Shown: in pieces, positions 17,963-26,704 of the stretch
Layout: every line of letters starts with the position of its first letter
Position numbering within the stretch: position 1 is the first letter of the stretch
Source: Nocardia elegans NBRC 108235
GTDB taxonomy: Bacteria; Actinomycetota; Actinomycetes; Mycobacteriales; Mycobacteriaceae
NCBI RefSeq assembly: GCF_001612845.1
Contig: NZ_BDBF01000002.1
Location: forward strand, 62,001-126,000
Direction: 5' to 3'
Length of the DNA stretch: 64,000 bases
Notes under the pieces: generated by a model
What the model was told of the DNA's origin: nothing
What the model saw: the letters and a program-made list of their open reading frames with translations, nothing else
The model's database searches: none
Translations under genes and position numbers: made by a program

Positions 17963-17984
17963 CCGGTCGTCGTGGCCGCGCTGA

Positions 17985-18809
17985 TCACCGTGTGCGCGTG
18001 AGGAATTCACCGATCGCCGGGGCCAGTTCGGCGGCGACCGGATCGTTGCTCACGCCGGGCAGTTCCCGCAATTCGGCATTCGGGAGCACCTCGGCCATCT
18101 TCTTGGCCCCCTTGGTGAGCGCGGGGGCGGAACGATCGCCGATCAGCAGCAGGGTCGGCGCCGTGAGCGCGGCCCAGTCTTCCGGCTGGATGGTCTCACC
18201 GCGCGAAAACGGTTTCAGCACAGCGAAATCGTGGGCCGTCGAATCGGCGGTGGCGACCAGCTTCTTCCACACCGACGACATCCGCATGACCGCGACGACC
18301 AGTCCCGGAACACCCATCACCTTGGTCATGTAGTACCGGACCGCACCGCTGCGCTTGCCTGCCGCGATGCGCTCGCGCAATTTCTCCTCCGCGTCCTTGG
18401 GCGGCACGTGATCCTTCGGGTCGACCACGAACGGCGGTTCGAACGCGACCACGTCGGTGATTCCCGTGATCGCGCCCGAGCGCGCGGCCAGCAGCGCCAG
18501 GATCGCGCCCGAGCCCCAGCCGAACAGGGCGGCCGATCCGCCCTCGGCCTCGACCAGCGCGCGGATATCGGCGATCTCGTCGGCGCTGTCGTAGACCCCC
18601 GGCGAGTCCGCGCTGTCGCCGCGCCCGCGCCGGTCGTAGTTGAGCACGCGCAGGCCGTAGTTCTCGGCCAGCGCCCGCGCCAACTCGACGGTGTTGGGGA
18701 CCTGCCGATAACCGAATGCGCCGCTGATCAGCACGACGGTTCCCGCACTGCCGGAACCGATCCGGTCGAAGGCGATGGTGGTGCCGTCCTGCGACGTCAC
18801 GGTCTGCAT
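17985..18809 (-). CDS. Alpha/beta hydrolase fold protein lacking the nucleophile serine
   Basis: A 274-residue alpha/beta hydrolase-fold protein of the small-ester type: oxyanion strand TVVLISGAFG, Arg/Asp strand VLNYDRRGRGDS, and elbow AALFGWGSGAILAL. In related proteins this elbow reads GWSSG or GHSLG; here the nucleophile position is Gly (codon GGC, one base from AGC), so classical Ser hydrolase activity may be lost. The late Asp region LLIGDRSAPA is present; a final His was not located with certainty. AAGGAG stands 6 nt before the ATG. It is monocistronic. Confidence 0.8.
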   Translation of the reverse strand: MQTVTSQDGTTIAFDRIGSGSAGTVVLISGAFGYRQVPNTVELARALAENYGLRVLNYDRRGRGDSADSPGVYDSADEIADIRALVEAEGGSAALFGWGSGAILALLAARSGAITGITDVVAFEPPFVVDPKDHVPPKDAEEKLRERIAAGKRSGAVRYYMTKVMGVPGLVVAVMRMSSVWKKLVATADSTAHDFAVLKPFSRGETIQPEDWAALTAPTLLLIGDRSAPALTKGAKKMAEVLPNAELRELPGVSNDPVAAELAPAIGEFLTRTR

Positions 18810-18923
18810 GTCCTACTCCTTCGCGGGCCGGGGTTCGGTTCGAAAGTACGCGATGGGTTCGCGAGCTCCGGCGGGGCCGGTCGGTAGGCTCGCACGGACA
18901 GTATTCACGGGCGAGGGGGTGCA

Positions 18924-19787
18924 GTGGTGACCATGGTCGCCGGACCGCACGGACTTCCGCGCGTCAGCGGATTTCCGAGTTCGGATTTCGATCCCGGCTC
19001 GGACAAATGGTCGGGTGTCGCGATCGGCGAGGATCGCATCCGGGCGCTGGCGATCGGGGCGTACTACGGCCGCAGCTGGAGCTCCTACAACGACACCCTC
19101 GCCTTCCAGCCGGAACACCCCGGAAGTTCGGAGACCCGGCGCGAATCCACCATCGAGGGCCTGCACGAATCGTGGGGCGTCGACAACGCCGAGGATGCGC
19201 GCGACACCATCGGCCGGTTGCTGAGCGGGATGCACGCACCGCTGTTCGCGATGGTGCATCCGCTGGCGACCGCGGCCGCCCAGGACACCACCCGCGTCGA
19301 CCGCACCGGGCTCGCCGACAGCCACCGCGAATTCCTGCACACCGTCTCCGAGGTGCGCGGCTACCGTGGCGTCAACGGCATCGACCGCGATTACGACGCC
19401 TGGTTGCAGGCCATCAAATTCGGCATCGTCGACCGGCTACCGCAACCGCTGAACACCGATGCCACCGCCTGGGACCTCTCGCGCATCGTCTTCATCGCCC
19501 GCGCCGCGCACACCGCCGGATATCTGGACGAGGACGAGGCGTGGACGCTGCTGGGCCGCGCGCTCGCCAAAGCCCAGCAGCACTACCGCAATTGGCGGCA
19601 GTTCGCGGCCGGCTTCCTCACCGGCGCCATCTTCTGGGCGGCCACCCAGGACCTCGCCGCGGCCAAGGAGCAGGTCGACGAACGCCGCTGGATGATCCGC
19701 GGCCTGCTGATGCGCCCGTCGAGTCCGTGGCGGCGGGTGGCGCTGCATCCGGGCGCGCCGGTATTCGGCCTCTCCCCGTTCCACTGA
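18924..19787 (+). CDS. DUF1266 domain protein
   Basis: A 287-residue cytosolic protein. The C-terminal half matches DUF1266: AWDLSRIVFIARAAHTAGYL, EDEAWTLLGRALAKAQQHY, and NWRQFAAGFLTGAIFWAA. The N-terminal half (about 1-110) is unassigned. DUF1266 proteins have no settled function; some sit near contact-dependent or stress genes, which is not the case here. The GTG at 18924 was chosen because GAGGGGG lies about 7 nt upstream; an ATG four codons in is possible. The stop is 6 bp from the end of the convergent PH-like gene. Confidence 0.75.
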   Translation: MVTMVAGPHGLPRVSGFPSSDFDPGSDKWSGVAIGEDRIRALAIGAYYGRSWSSYNDTLAFQPEHPGSSETRRESTIEGLHESWGVDNAEDARDTIGRLLSGMHAPLFAMVHPLATAAAQDTTRVDRTGLADSHREFLHTVSEVRGYRGVNGIDRDYDAWLQAIKFGIVDRLPQPLNTDATAWDLSRIVFIARAAHTAGYLDEDEAWTLLGRALAKAQQHYRNWRQFAAGFLTGAIFWAATQDLAAAKEQVDERRWMIRGLLMRPSSPWRRVALHPGAPVFGLSPFH

Positions 19788-19793
19788 CGGCGG

Positions 19794-20675
19794 TTACTGC
19801 GGCATCGCGCGCAGAATGCCGATGCCCTCCCATTTGAACTGCTCGGTGTCGACCATGCCGAGTTTGCGCCGCTCCACCAGCAACTGCCATTCGCCGAACA
19901 GGTCCAGCGACGACGGACGCGCCATCACGATGGAACCGTCGACATGTTCGATCTCGCAGGCCAGCCGCACGGCGCCGTCGACGCGCAGCAGATCCTCGGC
20001 CTCGGTGGAGACGAATTCCAGATCTGTGTTGCCGTCCGAAACGCGCAGCGTCGCCACCGATCCGGGCGGCGCGGCCACATCGGTGCGATCCAGCGCGGCC
20101 ACCGGGAATTCGTAGGTGGCCCCGGCCGATACGAACAGCAGCCGCAGGGTGGTGATCACCACCAGCCCCGGCGCCCCGCGATGCCCGCACGGTGCGCATT
20201 CGAGGACGTACTCGTCCGGGCGAGCGTAGGCGTGCAGGGCCGCCAGCTCCCGCGCGCACATTTCCGGGGTGCGCATCCGCTCGGCCGCACGCGACACGTC
20301 GGGGCGGATCGGGCCGTACTGCCCCGGAACCGGCCGGGGCGGGGTCAGATTCGGCCGCTGCCGCACGATGCGCCGCATCTCGAGCAGATCGTCGCCGATC
20401 GCGCGGACCAGTGTGGCGGCCTGCGTGAACACCTCGGGTTCGAGGAAGATCGTCGCCGGATTGCGCCGGGTGGCAACACCTTTGATCACATAGTCCGGAG
20501 CCCGGAAATACAGCAGGATCAGCAGGTCACCGCTGTCGGCCTCGGCGAGGCAGGCGTCACGCAGATCGCAGACCCGCACATCCATGGCGACATCGTCGTC
20601 GACGCCCAGTGGCGTGGTGGTGATCCGCCCGCCGGCATATCTGACCGCGGTCCGACGCCCCCACACCTCCAGCAC
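19794..20675 (-). CDS. Hypothetical protein with PH-like C-terminal region
   Basis: A 293-residue soluble protein. The N-terminus (LEVWGRRTAVRYAGGRITTT) resembles the start of DUF4429-like beta domains. Residues 165-240 (YVLECAPCGHRGAPGLVVIT and TLRLLFVSAGATYEFPVAAL) look like a bacterial PH-type beta sandwich, including the L-x-V-T-x-x-R-L-L motif. The C-terminal WQLLVERRKLG has an Arg/Lys patch. The function is unknown; lipid or peptide binding is the usual guess for such folds. No signal peptide is seen. It is convergent with DUF1266 and has a 269-bp upstream gap with no clear motif. Confidence 0.55.
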   Translation of the reverse strand: MLEVWGRRTAVRYAGGRITTTPLGVDDDVAMDVRVCDLRDACLAEADSGDLLILLYFRAPDYVIKGVATRRNPATIFLEPEVFTQAATLVRAIGDDLLEMRRIVRQRPNLTPPRPVPGQYGPIRPDVSRAAERMRTPEMCARELAALHAYARPDEYVLECAPCGHRGAPGLVVITTLRLLFVSAGATYEFPVAALDRTDVAAPPGSVATLRVSDGNTDLEFVSTEAEDLLRVDGAVRLACEIEHVDGSIVMARPSSLDLFGEWQLLVERRKLGMVDTEQFKWEGIGILRAMPQ

Positions 20676-20944
20676 TGCCGCATCCTCCCCATCCGACCCG
20701 GTGAGACCTCATCGGGGACGGATTCTACCGAGAGACCCCCGCCGTTCCGGGTATCCGGCGAACGCCGGTCGGAGGTTTCCGGCGAACATGCTCGCGAGTC
20801 CGGTGGCGGTCGCCACGGCGGCGCTACCCGTGCTGAGTGCGGCGATGAGACGTGCGTATGTGCTACTCCGGAACACGACGTCACCCCGACACGCGAACCG
20901 GATGGATGTGTCCGGCCCGTGAATGTGGGTGGCACACTGGCCGA

Positions 20945-21949
20945 ATGCTCGGTGTACAGCCGGAGACCACCGAAATCGCGGAGCCGACCAGCCAACGGCG
21001 GCTGATCCGCTACGCCGTGCGGTTCGCCTACCTGGCCGCACTGGTCGCGGCCTTGATCACCGGAGCACTACCCGGTGGCCGCGTGCAGGAAGCCGCGTGG
21101 ATGATCGGCGGCGTTCTCGCCTTCACCATCGACCGGCCCTGGCGCCAGCACATCCGGGTACTGACCGACTGGCTGCCGCTGATCGCGGCGCTCATGGTCT
21201 ACGACTACACCCGCGACCTCGCCGACAAACTCGGCATGCCGCTGCGCATGCACGAACTGGTCACCGCCGATCGCTGGATGTTCGGCGGCACCCTGCCGAC
21301 GATCTGGTTGCAGGACCATCTGGCCGGCGACGGCCAGCCCTCGTGGACGCCGATCATCGGCGTGGTCTACACGACGCATTTCATCCTGCCCTGGGCGGTC
21401 GCCGCGATCTTCTACGTGTACTCCCGGCCGCTGTGGGTCCGGTATATGCGCCGGATTCTGCTGCTGTCGTATCTCGCGCTGGTCACCTATGTGCTGGTGC
21501 CCGCGGCGCCGCCCTGGTACGCGGGGCGCGAAGGAGCCATCCCGGAACACGTGCGGCGCATATCCGGTTTCGGGCTCGGCGTGGTCGATCCCAACGTGAG
21601 CGCGCAATGGCTCGAGGACCACGGCAACTACGTCGCCGCCGTGCCCTCGCTCCACACGGCGTTCTCGGTACTGGTGGCCGCGACGCTGTGGCCGCTGACG
21701 CGCCACTGGTGGCCGCGGGCGATCCTGGTGATCTATCCGTGCGCGATGGGCTTCACCCTCGTCTACGGCGGCGAGCACTGGGCCTTCGATGTGCTGCTCG
21801 GCGGCGTGTACACGGCGTTCACGATTCTGATCACGCGCATGTGGGAGAACTGGCGGGCGGGCCGGGCACTGTTCGGTCCGCTGCCCGCGGCCGGCCGGGG
21901 TGACGGGTCGGAGGCCATGGTGCCCGCGGCCCCGGCCACCACGGTGTGA
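20945..21949 (+). CDS. PAP2 superfamily membrane enzyme (inositolphosphotransferase/phosphatase type)
   Basis: A 334-residue protein with about six helices. It shows the PAP2 triad motifs VPSLHTAFSVLVAAT (catalytic His in SLHTA) and YGGEHWAFDVLLGG (second His with Asp), and an early APPWY segment typical of the Aur1-like PAP2_3 branch. This branch includes enzymes that transfer or remove phosphoinositol on lipid head groups on the outer membrane face; the substrate here is unknown. The ATG has no strong Shine-Dalgarno. The tail (about 310-334) is a soluble Gly/Ala-rich extension. Confidence 0.8.
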   Translation: MLGVQPETTEIAEPTSQRRLIRYAVRFAYLAALVAALITGALPGGRVQEAAWMIGGVLAFTIDRPWRQHIRVLTDWLPLIAALMVYDYTRDLADKLGMPLRMHELVTADRWMFGGTLPTIWLQDHLAGDGQPSWTPIIGVVYTTHFILPWAVAAIFYVYSRPLWVRYMRRILLLSYLALVTYVLVPAAPPWYAGREGAIPEHVRRISGFGLGVVDPNVSAQWLEDHGNYVAAVPSLHTAFSVLVAATLWPLTRHWWPRAILVIYPCAMGFTLVYGGEHWAFDVLLGGVYTAFTILITRMWENWRAGRALFGPLPAAGRGDGSEAMVPAAPATTV

Positions 21950-22037
21950 CGAGCGTCTCTCCCCTCCGCGCCCCACGGAACAGGCGCAGGTGAGCAGTCG
22001 TTTCTCGCGGCTATCAGTGCGGTTCGGCGCGAAAAAC

Positions 22038-22064
22038 CACGTGCTCACGTGTCCGGTTCACCGG
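22038..22064. promoter_or_regulatory. Possible operator cluster upstream of MFS gene
   Basis: Two CACGTG hexamers (22038-22043 and 22046-22051) separated by 2 bp are followed at once by CCGGT-TC-ACCGG (22053-22064). Stacked palindromes 125-150 bp upstream of an efflux gene suggest a repressor site. No regulator gene is adjacent. Confidence 0.3.
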
Positions 22065-22187
22065 AATACTTGCGCGGCACCGATGAGTTGAGTGGGTCAC
22101 GGTCGTCAGGTCTGGTGTGGCGTTCGAGGCACAGAGGGTGGCTCGACGTCGGTCGGACATTCTGCGTCGCAACACCCGGAGGTACAC

Positions 22188-23657
22188 ATGCCCGCCGAAC
22201 CAGTCCATCGCCCGGCTGGACGAAGAACCCCCGTGGTGATCCGGCTGCTGGTCCTCGCGACCTTCGTGGTGATCCTCAACGAGACCATCATGATCAACGC
22301 GATCCCACGCCTGATGACCGATCTGCACGTCACCGAGCGGTCCGCGCAGTGGGTGTCGACCGCGTTCATGCTCACCATGGCGGCCGTCATCCCCGTCACC
22401 GGATGGTTCCTGCAGCGCGTCACCACCCGCCGCGCCTATGCGCTCGCGATGGGCGTCTTCCTCGCCGGCACCCTGTTGTCGGCCGCGGCGCCGTCGTTCG
22501 CGGTGCTGCTCGTCGGTCGCGTCGTACAGGCCGGCGGCACCGCGGTGATGATGCCGCTGCTCATGACGACCCTGATGACCGTGGTGCCCGAACATGATCG
22601 CGGCCGTGTCATGGGTAACGTCACCCTCGCCATCTCGGTCGCTCCGGCCATGGGTCCGGTCATCTCCGGCCTGGTACTCCAGATCGGTTCCTGGCGTTGG
22701 CTTTTCCTGCTGGTGCTGCCCATCGCCGGTGCGGTGACCTTCTTCGGCCTGCGGAAACTGGAGAACGTCGGCGAACCCGAGAGTGGCGCGATCGATTGGG
22801 CCAGTGTCGTTTTCGCGGCCCTCGGCTTCGGCAGCCTGGTCTACGGCCTCAGCCGGTTCGAGGTGGGCAACATCGTGATCCCGGCGCTGATCGTCGCCGC
22901 CGGCGTGGCCTTCATCGCGGTGTTCGCCGCCCGCCAGATCCACCTCCAGCGCACCGGGTCTCCCCTGCTCGATCTGCGAATCCTGTTGTCCGGCACCTAC
23001 ACCAAGGCACTCGTGCTGATGGCGGTGGCCTTCCTGGCGATGATGGGCTCGATGATCCTGCTGCCGCTGTACCTGCAGAACCTGCGGTCGCTGTCACCGC
23101 TGGAAACCGGTCTGCTGGTGATGCCGGGCGGGTTGGCGATGGGTCTGCTGGGGCCGACGATCGGGCGGCTGTTCGACCGTTTCGGCGGGCGCATGCTGGT
23201 GATTCCCGGCGCGATCGGCATCGCGGCGGCCCTGGCCGGCTTCACCCGCATCTCGCTGACCATGCCGTACTGGCAGTTGCTGGCGCTGCACATCCTGCTG
23301 ATGGTGTCGCTGGCCGCGGCCTTCACCCCGGTCTTCACCCTCGGTCTCGGCGCGCTGCCGCAGCATCTGTACTCGCACGGCAGCTCGATGCTCGGCACCC
23401 TGCAGCAGGTGGCCGCGGCCTTCGGCACCGCCCTGGTGGTCACGGTGATGACCGCCCGCGCCACCACCCTCACCGATCGCGGGATCGCACCGCTCGTCGC
23501 CCATCTGTCGGGTATGCGGCTGGCCTTCGGGATATCCGCCGGCCTGGCGCTGATCGTCATCGTGATGGCGGTGCTGTTGCCCAACCGCTCGGCCTCCTCG
23601 GAGGCGGTCGTCCTCGACTCCGAGGACGTCGAGGACACCGAGATGGTGCGCGGCTGA
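22188..23657 (+). CDS. MFS drug-type exporter, DHA2 family
   Basis: A 489-residue pump with about 14 membrane helices. DHA2 features visible are helix 1 VVILNETIMINAIPRLMTDL, the WVSTAFMLTMAAVIPVTGWF helix, antiporter motif C region VAPAMGPVISGLVLQIGSWR, and 14-helix length. These proton antiporters export lipophilic cations, antibiotics or natural products. GGAGG lies 6 nt before the ATG. There is no regulator beside it, but palindromes are found upstream. It is followed by a strong bidirectional terminator, so it is monocistronic. Confidence 0.87.
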   Translation: MPAEPVHRPAGRRTPVVIRLLVLATFVVILNETIMINAIPRLMTDLHVTERSAQWVSTAFMLTMAAVIPVTGWFLQRVTTRRAYALAMGVFLAGTLLSAAAPSFAVLLVGRVVQAGGTAVMMPLLMTTLMTVVPEHDRGRVMGNVTLAISVAPAMGPVISGLVLQIGSWRWLFLLVLPIAGAVTFFGLRKLENVGEPESGAIDWASVVFAALGFGSLVYGLSRFEVGNIVIPALIVAAGVAFIAVFAARQIHLQRTGSPLLDLRILLSGTYTKALVLMAVAFLAMMGSMILLPLYLQNLRSLSPLETGLLVMPGGLAMGLLGPTIGRLFDRFGGRMLVIPGAIGIAAALAGFTRISLTMPYWQLLALHILLMVSLAAAFTPVFTLGLGALPQHLYSHGSSMLGTLQQVAAAFGTALVVTVMTARATTLTDRGIAPLVAHLSGMRLAFGISAGLALIVIVMAVLLPNRSASSEAVVLDSEDVEDTEMVRG

Positions 23658-23668
23658 TTACGAACCGA

Positions 23669-23701
23669 AACGCCCGCGAGACAACCGGTCTCGCGGGCGT
23701 T
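23669..23701. terminator. Strong bidirectional hairpin terminator
   Basis: A perfect 14-bp stem (AACGCCCGCGAGAC with GTCTCGCGGGCGTT) with a 5-nt loop lies 11 bp after the MFS stop and just beyond the convergent P450 stop. Confidence 0.85.
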
Positions 23702-23708
23702 GGCGTGT

Positions 23709-24929
23709 TCAGCCGCGATCGGCGCCGGGACGAACCGGTATCGACACCGGCCCGACGGTGAAGAACGAAGGCGTATAAGGGATTTCGGCGGGATCCACGG
23801 CGAGCGTCAGGTCCGGGAACCGCCGGTACAGGCTCGTCAGCCCGAGCCGGCCCTCCAGCCGGGCCAGCGGTGCGCCGATGCAGTAGCGCGGTCCGTGCCC
23901 GAATCCGAGGTGCGGCCGCGGCGGGCGGGTGATGTCGAATTCGTCGGCGGTCTCGCCGTGCTGCGCGGTGTCCACTCCGGTGGCTTGGTAGACGACGCCG
24001 ACCGCGTTCCCCTTCGGAATCGGAACCCCGTCGATCGTCACGTCCTGCAGCGTGAATCGGAAACTCGTCATCATCACCGAGTGCCGGTAACGCAGCGTTT
24101 CCTCCACGACGTCGGCCCACCGATCCTCCGCCTTCACCAGGGCCAGCTGGTCGGGATGCCGTCCCAGCGCGACGACCGCGTTCCCGAGCAGGTAGACGGT
24201 GGTTTCGTGGCCGGCGATCAACATCAGCCACAGAATGGCGACCAGTTCGTCCGTGGTGAGCCGATCGCCCTCGTCCCGCGCGCGGACCAGATCGGAGGTC
24301 AGATCGTCACCGGGCTCGCGCTGTTTGCGCTCGACCAACTCGTAGAGATAGCCGCGCAGCGCCACCTGCGTCGAGAACGCCTCCTCGGCCGAAATCTCCT
24401 GTGACAGTGAGGTCAGCGTCCACTGCCGCAGCTGCGCCCGCTCCGATTCCGGTACGCCGAACAGCTCGCTGATCACCGCCATCGGCAGCGCGTCGCAGAA
24501 CGCCGGCACCAAATCGACCGTATCCCCCGCGGCCGCCACACCGTCGAGCAGGCCGTCGATGATCGCCTGGATCCGCGGCTCCAGATCCCGGACCCGAGCC
24601 GGAGTGAAACCCTTCCCGACCAGGCCACGCAGTCGTCGATGGTCCGCACCGTCCTTGGTCGACAGATGATCGCCCTGCACGATCGCCCGGAACGGCCAGT
24701 CCTCGGGGATCGAGCCGTCGTAGAGGGCGGGCCAGTGTTTCGGATCCCGGGCGAAGGTCTTGTTGTCGCCGGCGAGGATCTCCTCGACCGCCCGGTGGGA
24801 GAGCGCGAGGTAGGCCGGAACCCCGCCTGGGAAATCGACTTCGACCACCGGAGCGGTCTTGCGTAGGCGGAGGCAGGTATCGAGGGGACGTTCGTTCGCA
24901 TCGGGAAAAGCAGGTCGGTTCGTCATCAC
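23709..24929 (-). CDS. Cytochrome P450 monooxygenase
   Basis: A 406-residue soluble bacterial P450. I-helix oxygen-activation motif LMLIAGHETTVYLLGN, K-helix EETLRYRHSV (E-x-x-R), and heme loop LGFGHGPRYCIGAPLARLEG with the Cys ligand. The SRS and loop pattern resembles the CYP107-like class that oxidises natural products or fatty acids; CYP125-type sterol hydroxylase features are not evident. It needs a ferredoxin and reductase from elsewhere. It is divergent from an acyl-CoA dehydrogenase that has a KstR-type box in the shared 223-bp gap, so lipid or sterol linkage is possible (inference). Confidence 0.9.
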   Translation of the reverse strand: MMTNRPAFPDANERPLDTCLRLRKTAPVVEVDFPGGVPAYLALSHRAVEEILAGDNKTFARDPKHWPALYDGSIPEDWPFRAIVQGDHLSTKDGADHRRLRGLVGKGFTPARVRDLEPRIQAIIDGLLDGVAAAGDTVDLVPAFCDALPMAVISELFGVPESERAQLRQWTLTSLSQEISAEEAFSTQVALRGYLYELVERKQREPGDDLTSDLVRARDEGDRLTTDELVAILWLMLIAGHETTVYLLGNAVVALGRHPDQLALVKAEDRWADVVEETLRYRHSVMMTSFRFTLQDVTIDGVPIPKGNAVGVVYQATGVDTAQHGETADEFDITRPPRPHLGFGHGPRYCIGAPLARLEGRLGLTSLYRRFPDLTLAVDPAEIPYTPSFFTVGPVSIPVRPGADRG

Positions 24930-25096
24930 GGAACCCTTCGACTGTCGACGTGCCTGCGCACGCGAGGGATGAGACCTGTTGCCCGCGAGATCATCTCAGA
25001 ATCGCGGTGCCGCGGGAGCCGGTCGAGCACCACTGGTGGGGAGAGTCGATTCCCTCGGCTCGGGTCGCGCGCGACGACGCGGCGGCGCTTCCGAAT

Positions 25097-25110
25097 TAGA
25101 ACGTGTTCTA
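25097..25110. promoter_or_regulatory. KstR-type operator (TAGAACGTGTTCTA)
   Basis: This is a perfect palindrome that matches the published KstR consensus TnnAACnnGTTnnA at every fixed position. It lies 43 bp upstream of the acyl-CoA dehydrogenase ATG and 168 bp from the divergent P450 start. KstR is the TetR-family repressor of cholesterol and lipid catabolism in mycobacteria and rhodococci. Binding here is inferred from sequence only. Confidence 0.65.
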
Positions 25111-25152
25111 TATTCGAGGCGACCGTTCCGGCGATACTCGGGAGTTGACGAC

Positions 25153-26370
25153 ATGTACAAGTGGTCCGACGAAGATCTGATGCTTCGCGACGCCGTGCGC
25201 GGCTTCATCAAGAAGGAGATCGAACCGCATGTCGACCGGCTCGAGAGCGGGGCATTGCCGCCGTTCGACATCATCCGCAAGCTGTATGCCACCTTCGGCC
25301 TCGACGAGATGGCGCGCGAGGGGCTGGCGAAATCGCTGGCCCGCGAGGAAGCCGGCATGCCGGGGAAGTCCGGCGGTTTCAGCGGATCCGGCAGTATGGG
25401 CGTCATCCTCAACAGCGAGCTGGCCGGAGTGAGCCTGGGCCTCGTCGCGTCGATGGGCGTGAGCCTCGGCCTGGCCGTCGGCACCATTCGCAGCCGCGGC
25501 ACCCTCGCGCAGAAGAAGCGCTGGCTGCCGGAGCTGGTGACGTTCGAGAAGGTCGGCGCCTGGGCGATCACCGAACCCGATTCCGGCTCCGACGCATTCG
25601 GCGGTATGAAGTCCTACGTTCGCCGCGACGGCGAGGACTACATCCTCAACGGCCGCAAGACCTTCATCACCAACGGTCCGTACGCCGACGTGACCGTCGT
25701 CTACGCCAAACTCGACGAGGAGGACGGCACCGATCGCCGCGACCGCAAGGTGCTGACGTTCGTCCTCGACAAGGGCATGCCCGGTTTCGTGCAGAGCGCG
25801 CCGTTCAAGAAGATGGGCATGAATTCGTCCCCCACCGGCGAATTGGTCTTCGACAACGTCCGCCTGACCCCCGACCGCCTGCTCGGCGAAACCGAGAACC
25901 CCGCCAAGGGCGACGGCAAGGACAGCGCCAAGGAATCCTTCGCGGCCGAACGCATCGGCATCGCCTCCCTGGCGCTGGGCATCATCAACGAATGTCACCG
26001 GCTCTGTGTCGATTACGCGAAATCGCGCACGCTGTGGGGTAAGGAGATCGGCCACTTCCAGCTCATCCAGCTCAAGCTCGCCGAAATCGAAGTGGCCCGG
26101 ATCAACGTGCAGAACATGGTCTTCAACGCCATCGAACGCACCGCCGCCGGCGAATCCGTCTCCCTCGCCGAAGCGTCCGCCATGAAGCTCTACTCCTCCC
26201 GCGCCGCCACCGAGGTCGCCATGGAGGCCGTCCAGCTGTTCGGCGGCAACGGCTACATGTCCGAGTACAAGGTGGAACAGCTTGCCCGCGACGCGAAGTC
26301 GCTGATGATCTACGCCGGCAGCAACGAAATCCAGGTCACACACATCGCGAAGGGCCTGTTGAACGCGTGA
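25153..26370 (+). CDS. Acyl-CoA dehydrogenase
   Basis: A 405-residue FAD flavoprotein of the acyl-CoA dehydrogenase family (usual length about 380-410). FAD/substrate loop AITEPDSGSDAFG, the strand ILNGRKTFITNGPYADV, the SRTLWGKEIGHFQLIQ helix, and the C-terminal FGGNGYMSEYKVEQ and AGSNEIQ region carrying the likely catalytic Glu. It introduces a double bond into a CoA thioester. GGAG sits about 8 nt before the ATG. A KstR-type box in its promoter suggests induction by sterols or related lipids. The substrate is unknown. Confidence 0.9.
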   Translation: MYKWSDEDLMLRDAVRGFIKKEIEPHVDRLESGALPPFDIIRKLYATFGLDEMAREGLAKSLAREEAGMPGKSGGFSGSGSMGVILNSELAGVSLGLVASMGVSLGLAVGTIRSRGTLAQKKRWLPELVTFEKVGAWAITEPDSGSDAFGGMKSYVRRDGEDYILNGRKTFITNGPYADVTVVYAKLDEEDGTDRRDRKVLTFVLDKGMPGFVQSAPFKKMGMNSSPTGELVFDNVRLTPDRLLGETENPAKGDGKDSAKESFAAERIGIASLALGIINECHRLCVDYAKSRTLWGKEIGHFQLIQLKLAEIEVARINVQNMVFNAIERTAAGESVSLAEASAMKLYSSRAATEVAMEAVQLFGGNGYMSEYKVEQLARDAKSLMIYAGSNEIQVTHIAKGLLNA

Positions 26371-26376
26371 CCCGCG

Positions 26377-26404
26377 GGCCCCTGCCGCACCACCGGCAGG
26401 GGCC
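26377..26404 (+). terminator. Hairpin terminator after acyl-CoA dehydrogenase
   Basis: A perfect 11-bp GC stem (GGCCCCTGCCG with CGGCAGGGGCC) and a 6-nt loop begin 7 bp after the stop codon. There is no T-tract, as usual in such genomes. Confidence 0.8.
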
Positions 26405-26471
26405 TGGGATCGGTAGCGCCCGGCTTCGGCGCAGGACTTTTCGTGCAAACCTCGGCGAGAATGCGAGAAAA

Positions 26472-26622
26472 CGGGCTGTTGCAGAATGCGAGCGGGTTTC
26501 CGCCATGACTTGGGTCACAGGTCCAGCTGGGCGGCAGAGGCAATATCGCGTCCCGAGGAAGGTCGTTTGGTCACCTGATGTGACGTCACTATCGAGCCTT
26601 CGGCACATTCTGCAACAGCCCG
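26472..26622. repeat. 151-nt segment bounded by perfect 17-bp inverted repeats
   Basis: CGGGCTGTTGCAGAATG at 26472-26488 is exactly inverted at 26606-26622 (CATTCTGCAACAGCCCG). The interior is non-coding and includes GTGACGTCAC and GTCAC-N5-GTGAC palindromes near 26571-26589. It lies in the 334-bp gap between the acyl-CoA dehydrogenase gene and doxX, which otherwise holds only a terminator. It could be a MITE-like remnant or a large regulatory hairpin; no flanking target duplication was recognised. Confidence 0.55.
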
Positions 26623-26704
26623 AAAACCGCCCGATCGGGCGCGGTTTGCACGATCAGTTCGCCGGCGGGCCACGGGTCCGGTCCGCGTGGGCCGGCCCTC
26701 CGCG

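Noticed and set aside
23709..24929. CYP125-type steroid hydroxylase
   Set aside because: The KstR box is nearer to the acyl-CoA dehydrogenase, and the P450 motifs look like a CYP107-like enzyme. I kept the generic call.
24979..25152. N-terminal extension of the acyl-CoA dehydrogenase
   Set aside because: It would run through the KstR-type box and is not family-like; MYKWSDEDLMLRD at 25153 is the natural start.
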